64,000 bases of DNA from contig NZ_QCXY01000004.1 in NCBI RefSeq assembly GCF_003347495.1, positions 434,001 through 498,000 on the forward strand. Reading direction: 5' to 3'. Positions 59,716-64,000 of the stretch are shown one piece after another; within the stretch, counting starts at the first letter, position 1; every line of letters begins with the position of its first letter. The DNA is from Pleomorphovibrio marinus (GTDB lineage: Bacteria > Bacteroidota > Bacteroidia > Cytophagales > Cyclobacteriaceae). The position numbers and the translations under genes were made by a program. The notes beneath the pieces were generated by a model that was given only the letters and a program-made list of their open reading frames with translations, was not told where the DNA came from and did not search any database.

Positions 59716-61365
59716 CTATTTACTACCCCTGTTTTCCAATAGAGGGTCATTTTGGAGTATGGTTTGTACCCGGTCCACAGAAACCTCCTGAACCATCACG
59801 CCTTCGTCTATGGCCAAAGAGGCTGCCACCGCCGCTGACTGGGCCAACACCATAAATACTGGTTCCATACGGATAGAACCAAAGGCAATATGCGAGGAAG
59901 ACAGGGATACTGGCACCAGTAAATTGGTGCATTCCTCCCTTTTGGGAGTGATGGCCCTGTAGGCTATGGGATAGGGGTCAAAGCCATGCACCTGTATATC
60001 CCCTTCATTCTTTACATTGCCATCCACCACTATGCGCTGGATATGATGCGAATCCATTCCATAGGCAGCCAGGCCAATTTGATCATCAACCACCTCATCT
60101 CCCACACAGTTGTTTTGCGTCATTACGTATTCTCCAATCAGCCTTCTCCCTTCTCTTACATACAGTTGATGGGGAAAGTTGTCGTTATCGGTAAACTCGT
60201 CCTTGCAATACCCCAGGGCCAGCATTTGGTCCCTTAATTCCTTGGGTACACGTTCATCATGCCCCAGAAAGTAGAGCAAGCCCTTGGTGTAGTCCTCATG
60301 GGCTTTCCATATACGGGCTCTGGTTTCATAATCAGCCTCAGGATATTCGTAGTTCATGCCTATCATATCCGTCGAAAACCCTCCTTTGTTGTTCACATCT
60401 ATGATCCCGTCGGGCATGGTCCAGCGTATCAGCAGGTAATCATCTATATCGGTGCTTTGTTGTACTTCTATCAACCTTAGCAATAATTCGTACCTATCAG
60501 AATCATAGTTCTCAGGTTTTGTGATGGGAGCCTGGTTTTCCTTGTCCTTGGCCAGGCAGACCCGGAAATTATAGGCCTGCACCTTGTCATCTCCGGAGCC
60601 ATTTGGTGCCAATTCCTCATCGCTTATTCCCCATAGCAGGCCCGACTCAGGGTTTCCTTTTTCCACATAGGGATCCACCCCATCCGGGAACTGATGCCGG
60701 TTTACAGGAGGCCTGCTAAAGTAATTGACCTTTATGGAGTCTATGTCATCCGGCAACTCTTCCGGGTAAAGCTGTACTCCATTCAGGGATTCCCCATAGG
60801 TGTCGGATGATTCCCTTCCCACATGGTAGGAAACCTGGGCATGGGGAAACAGGTCCCCCTCATAGGTACAATCCAAAAATACCTTTGCCTTTACGGATAG
60901 GTTGTTCTCGGCATTGTTGAAACTGTCTTCCAACAAGATGGCATGCAGCTCAGTGCCGTTTTTTTCAGCTCCCACAATCCTTTTTTGAAAAAGGATGTCC
61001 AGGTCCGCTTCCTCTACATATTCCTGAAGGGCATTTGCGGCTACGGAAGGTGCGAATCGCCATTCTTCCTCCTTGCCATAGTACTTGCCCACTGTACGGT
61101 AAAAATCCAATGCCAAACCTGATACTGCTTCTTTATTGCCAAAATCCGTCCATCCCAGTCCCCCTGTGGTCATCCCGCCAAGGTATTTTCCGGGTTCAAT
61201 CAGCAAGACGGATTTACCCATTTTCTTGGCAGAATAGGCAGCCATTACACCCGCTGCCGTTCCACCGTAAATGCATACATCCACTTCCAGGTGATGGTCC
61301 CGCTCCCCATTTGGGGAGCAGGCCATCCACTGAAAGAAAAGGGTAAGAATTATTAATCGCTTCAT
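59716..61365 (-). CDS. Exported FAD-dependent oxidoreductase (lipoprotein)
   Basis: The protein has 549 residues, lipoprotein signal ending QWMAC (Cys16). GGTAAG at 34-39 is the altered FAD loop. GGMTTGGLGWTDFGNKEAVSGLALDFY, FAPSVAANALQEYVEEA, CTYEGDLFPHAQVSYHVGRES, and GLLWGISDEELAPNGSGDDKVQAYNFRVCLAKD are visible; the last segment is shared with the 672-residue paralog, so these two form a second similar pair. It follows susD by nine bases and is the first of the enzyme genes in the operon. Confidence 0.9.
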   Translation of the reverse strand: MKRLIILTLFFQWMACSPNGERDHHLEVDVCIYGGTAAGVMAAYSAKKMGKSVLLIEPGKYLGGMTTGGLGWTDFGNKEAVSGLALDFYRTVGKYYGKEEEWRFAPSVAANALQEYVEEADLDILFQKRIVGAEKNGTELHAILLEDSFNNAENNLSVKAKVFLDCTYEGDLFPHAQVSYHVGRESSDTYGESLNGVQLYPEELPDDIDSIKVNYFSRPPVNRHQFPDGVDPYVEKGNPESGLLWGISDEELAPNGSGDDKVQAYNFRVCLAKDKENQAPITKPENYDSDRYELLLRLIEVQQSTDIDDYLLIRWTMPDGIIDVNNKGGFSTDMIGMNYEYPEADYETRARIWKAHEDYTKGLLYFLGHDERVPKELRDQMLALGYCKDEFTDNDNFPHQLYVREGRRLIGEYVMTQNNCVGDEVVDDQIGLAAYGMDSHHIQRIVVDGNVKNEGDIQVHGFDPYPIAYRAITPKREECTNLLVPVSLSSSHIAFGSIRMEPVFMVLAQSAAVAASLAIDEGVMVQEVSVDRVQTILQNDPLLENRGSK

Positions 61366-61374
61366 CCTCCCGTT

Positions 61375-63051
61375 TTAATAACCCGGGTTCTGGGTAAGCG
61401 CAGTATTGGTTTCCAGCTCTATCCTGGGTATGGGCCATAGATAGTCCCTATTGGGGTTGAAGCCCCTGTTTTCTATCACCACCAGTTCGTTGGCATTGGA
61501 TATATGGTCATAAGAAGGAGTGCCAATGGGGTCTATATGTGGGGGTTCATTTAACCATCCCCCGCCATCATAGCGGTTAAGCCTTCCTCTGTAAGGGCCA
61601 GGCATCACTTCTTCGGCAATTCTCCACCTATGGATGTCAAAGTACCTAAACCCTTCTATTCCCAACTCATGCCTTCTCTCCTTCCTTACGGCATTCCTCA
61701 TCTCCTGCTGGGTTTTGCCAGACTGGATAGGTGGCATTTCAACAGAGGGCCGGGTTCTTAACGCATTGATTGCCTCATAGACTGATTCGTCGATTTCATT
61801 AAGTTCCACCTTTGCCTCGGCGTAGTTCAATAATACCTCACCGTACCTGATTAAGGTTAGGTTTTGATCACTTGAAAACACGTCAGTGGGATTGTTGGCT
61901 ACATCAGCATGCTTTCTGTATAAATAACCGGTAAAACTGGCAAAGGCATGAGCAGACTCGATGTTTTCCACCCTTCTGGGAGGATCCTCTCGAAAATCCC
62001 AAGTCATGGTACTATCGGGGTGTGTTTCGAAGATATGATTTACCAGCCTAGACCCTGGAACCACCAACGTATAATGTAACCTTGGATCCCTATTTGCGAA
62101 GGGGTTATTCACGTCATAGAGTGGAGACTGATCTATGGGCAGCCCATCAATACAATCATAAGTGTCCACCATATCCTGAGGAGGCTTTTTGTTGGAGTGA
62201 CCCAAAGCCATCCTGGACCAGAAGTTACCCGGCAAGTTATGGGTTTGAACCCCTCTCAGGTATTGGATCCTTAGGATGACCTCAGGTGAGGTGTCACCTC
62301 CATGGTCGAAAAGGGCTTCGTAGTCATCATCCAGCCGGTAGATGCCAGCGTCCATTAACTGCTTTGCAGCAGCTGCAGCCACATCCCATCTTTCATTCCA
62401 CAAGGCCACTCTGGATTTAACGGCCAATGCTGCCCCTTTACCTATCCTATCTTTCGTATTCACGTCCTCATGCAAGTGATCGACTATGGCGTCCAATTCT
62501 GCAAGCACAAAATCAATTACTTCGGATTTGGGAGTTCTTGGCATTTCGGCGTCATCCAAGGTTACCATTTCCGTAAGCAAAGGGACGTCCCCATATAACT
62601 CAGCTAAATAACTGTAGAAATAAGCCCTAAAAAACCTTGCCTGGGCCACCATGGCATCATATTCCGCGGCCCCAATTTCATCTCTTAGGTGGACGGAATT
62701 GCTTACTATAAAATTGACCCTGCCAATGGCCCTGTAAAAGTGAGACCAGAATGAATTGGTAAACCCATTATCCGAGTTTTGTTCTCCCCTTCCCAAGGCT
62801 TGCAGTGGGCTACCATTTCTATCCCAGCCATCATCAGAAGCAAAATCAAAAGAAAGGTACCAGGCTATTCCCGCCGGCCAAAACCACAGCCGGTTATAAA
62901 CCCCCGTTACCGCCATTTCCAGTTCGGTGGCATTGGCAAAGAACGTATCGTCAGAGGGCTGATCCAGCGGTGCCCGTTCCAGGTAATCTTCACAAGCAAA
63001 TGCTGCCATCAATACAGCAAAACACACGCATATTCTTATAATTCTTTTCAT
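61375..63051 (-). CDS. SusD/RagB family glycan-binding lipoprotein
   Basis: The protein has 558 residues with a lipoprotein signal ending AAFAC (Cys20). The SusD opening EDYLERAPLDQPSDDTFFANATELEMAVTGVYN is typical, and the C-terminal RKERRHELGIEGFRYFDIHRWRIAEEV and GFNPNRDYLWPIPRIELETN complete the family signature. SusD-like proteins sit on the cell surface on the lid of the SusC channel and bind the incoming sugar. The SusC gene is directly upstream (11-base gap). Confidence 0.96.
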   Translation of the reverse strand: MKRIIRICVCFAVLMAAFACEDYLERAPLDQPSDDTFFANATELEMAVTGVYNRLWFWPAGIAWYLSFDFASDDGWDRNGSPLQALGRGEQNSDNGFTNSFWSHFYRAIGRVNFIVSNSVHLRDEIGAAEYDAMVAQARFFRAYFYSYLAELYGDVPLLTEMVTLDDAEMPRTPKSEVIDFVLAELDAIVDHLHEDVNTKDRIGKGAALAVKSRVALWNERWDVAAAAAKQLMDAGIYRLDDDYEALFDHGGDTSPEVILRIQYLRGVQTHNLPGNFWSRMALGHSNKKPPQDMVDTYDCIDGLPIDQSPLYDVNNPFANRDPRLHYTLVVPGSRLVNHIFETHPDSTMTWDFREDPPRRVENIESAHAFASFTGYLYRKHADVANNPTDVFSSDQNLTLIRYGEVLLNYAEAKVELNEIDESVYEAINALRTRPSVEMPPIQSGKTQQEMRNAVRKERRHELGIEGFRYFDIHRWRIAEEVMPGPYRGRLNRYDGGGWLNEPPHIDPIGTPSYDHISNANELVVIENRGFNPNRDYLWPIPRIELETNTALTQNPGY

Positions 63052-63062
63052 GATAGCAGTCT

Positions 63063-64000
63063 TTAGAAGTTAACATTTAATCCAAGGGTATATACAGACA
63101 TCTGTGGATACCATCCCCCGTTGCTAACAGGAGCCTCGGGGTCATAACCTTCATAAAAATTGGTTACCGTAAAGAAATTCCTTCCACTTACATAGATCCT
63201 GGCCCGCTGAATTCTAAACGCATCCAAGGCCGGCTGGGGTAAGGAATAGCCCACTTGGATATTCTGGCCCCGCAAGTAAGAGGCATTTCTCATCCAGAAA
63301 CTGGAGTTCTGTTCATTGTTTACCTGGTTCCAAGCCAACCTGGGGAAAGAACCGTCAGGGTTATCCGGTGTCCACCTGTCCTTATGCTGTTCCTGCACAG
63401 TACCTCCTAAATAAAAAGGCATAATACCCTGACCGAACAGGTAACCATCAGCTTGGCCTACCCCCTGCAAGAACAAGGAGAAATCCCAACCCTTATAGTC
63501 TAAATTGATCCTGGCTCCAAAGGTATGCCTGGGTATAGGACTACCTATTACTGCCAAATCCCGGTCATTAATGACACCGTCACCGTTAATGTCTGTGTAC
63601 TTTATGTCTCCAGGAGCCACGTTACCAAACTGGGTAGCGTGGTTGTCCACTTCTTCCTGGGATTGGAAAAGCCCTTCAGAAACATAACCAAAAAAGGACT
63701 GGATAGGATACCCTTCTCTATTTACTTGGAGCCCAGTATCCTGAATACCTCTCATATCCAACACCTCATTGTGTACGTCGGAATAATTTAGCGAAATGCC
63801 ATAATTAACCTCCCCTATTTTGTTTCGGTAATTTACCATTACATCCACTCCACGATTCAACACTGTTCCAGCATTCTGTTGTGGGGCATCTAGTCCAAGG
63901 GTTAATGGGATATTCAATGGAAGTAAAATATCCCTGGTGACAGTATGGTAGTAGTCCAAGGTTACATCCAATTTCCCCCAGAGGTTGAATTCAAGTCCTA
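63063..64000 (-). CDS. SusC/RagA TonB-dependent outer-membrane transporter (3' part)
   Basis: The gene runs off the right edge; about 312 C-terminal residues are visible. They form the last barrel strands, including EFNLWGKLDVTLDYYHTVT, GTVLNRGVDVMVNY, YVSEGLFQSQEEVDNH, GDIKYTDINGDGVINDRDLAVIGSPIPRHTFG, and the final TLGLNVNF. SusC proteins import oligosaccharides through the outer membrane driven by TonB. It pairs with the SusD gene downstream. The N-terminal plug and carboxypeptidase-like domain are outside the window. Confidence 0.95.
   Translation of the reverse strand, partial: GLEFNLWGKLDVTLDYYHTVTRDILLPLNIPLTLGLDAPQQNAGTVLNRGVDVMVNYRNKIGEVNYGISLNYSDVHNEVLDMRGIQDTGLQVNREGYPIQSFFGYVSEGLFQSQEEVDNHATQFGNVAPGDIKYTDINGDGVINDRDLAVIGSPIPRHTFGARINLDYKGWDFSLFLQGVGQADGYLFGQGIMPFYLGGTVQEQHKDRWTPDNPDGSFPRLAWNQVNNEQNSSFWMRNASYLRGQNIQVGYSLPQPALDAFRIQRARIYVSGRNFFTVTNFYEGYDPEAPVSNGGWYPQMSVYTLGLNVNF

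Overview
This 64 kb window looks like a chromosome segment of a polysaccharide-degrading member of the Bacteroidota, most likely Cytophagales/Cyclobacteriaceae-like; the family name is an inference. The grounds are a SusC/SusD pair, many lipoproteins with Bacteroidota-style lipoboxes, an ABC exporter permease and DUF1501/DUF1553 proteins typical of the phylum, TAnnTTTG-like promoter elements, and a RAYT transposase with its palindromic repeats.

Layout. 1-4.3 kb: a DUF805 membrane protein, two uncharacterised lipoproteins and a six-hairpin-glycosidase-like lipoprotein. 4.7-10.5 kb: a tight plus-strand operon (SDR dehydrogenase, ROK kinase, SIS sugar-phosphate protein, cytosolic FAD oxidoreductase, phosphotriesterase-like lactonase, secreted mutarotase-like protein) that reads as a carbohydrate catabolic pathway. 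10.8-12.4 kb: two decayed toxin-antitoxin loci (HipBST-like and UPF0175/DUF3368) in which the antitoxins are intact and the toxins broken. 12.5-17.7 kb: a heparinase II/III-type lyase, a GH18 protein lacking its catalytic acid, and a sodium:solute symporter. 17.9-19.3 kb: a RAYT (REP-associated tyrosine transposase) gene embedded in about seven copies of a 126-bp palindromic repeat. 19.3-27.0 kb: an ABC exporter pair, a DUF1569 protein, and DUF1501 and DUF1553 cytochrome-like proteins. 27.1-27.8 kb: a 180-bp tandem repeat. 27.9-39.7 kb: a conserved-looking block (holA, large TPR protein, plugless outer-membrane barrel; then SPOR protein, ExbB, ExbD, TonB, folC, trmB, glycosyltransferase). 39.8-40.0 kb: an odd 137-nt tRNA-like RNA gene with its own terminator. 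40.1-46.6 kb: a gene graveyard with Rpn, Uma2, lipoprotein and ParE fragments, large duplicated non-coding blocks and two apparently live loci (an Rpn nuclease and a ParE-type TA pair). 46.7-64.0 kb: one long minus-strand operon.

That last operon (susC, susD, four FAD oxidoreductases, a Gfo/Idh/MocA oxidoreductase, a DUF1080 hydrolase-like lipoprotein, another FAD oxidoreductase, a sulfatase, and a sixth FAD oxidoreductase with a golvesin-like C-terminal domain) is the most striking system. It has the import pair of a polysaccharide utilisation locus but no recognisable ordinary glycoside hydrolase; six exported flavoproteins take the place of the usual enzymes. I propose an envelope oxidative route for glycoside breakdown in which sugars are oxidised (perhaps to 3-keto glycosides) and then cleaved by the DUF1080 protein, with the sulfatase removing sulfate esters. 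This is a hypothesis from gene families and context only.

All annotation was done by reading the sequence; no searches were run, and family assignments rest on recognised motifs.
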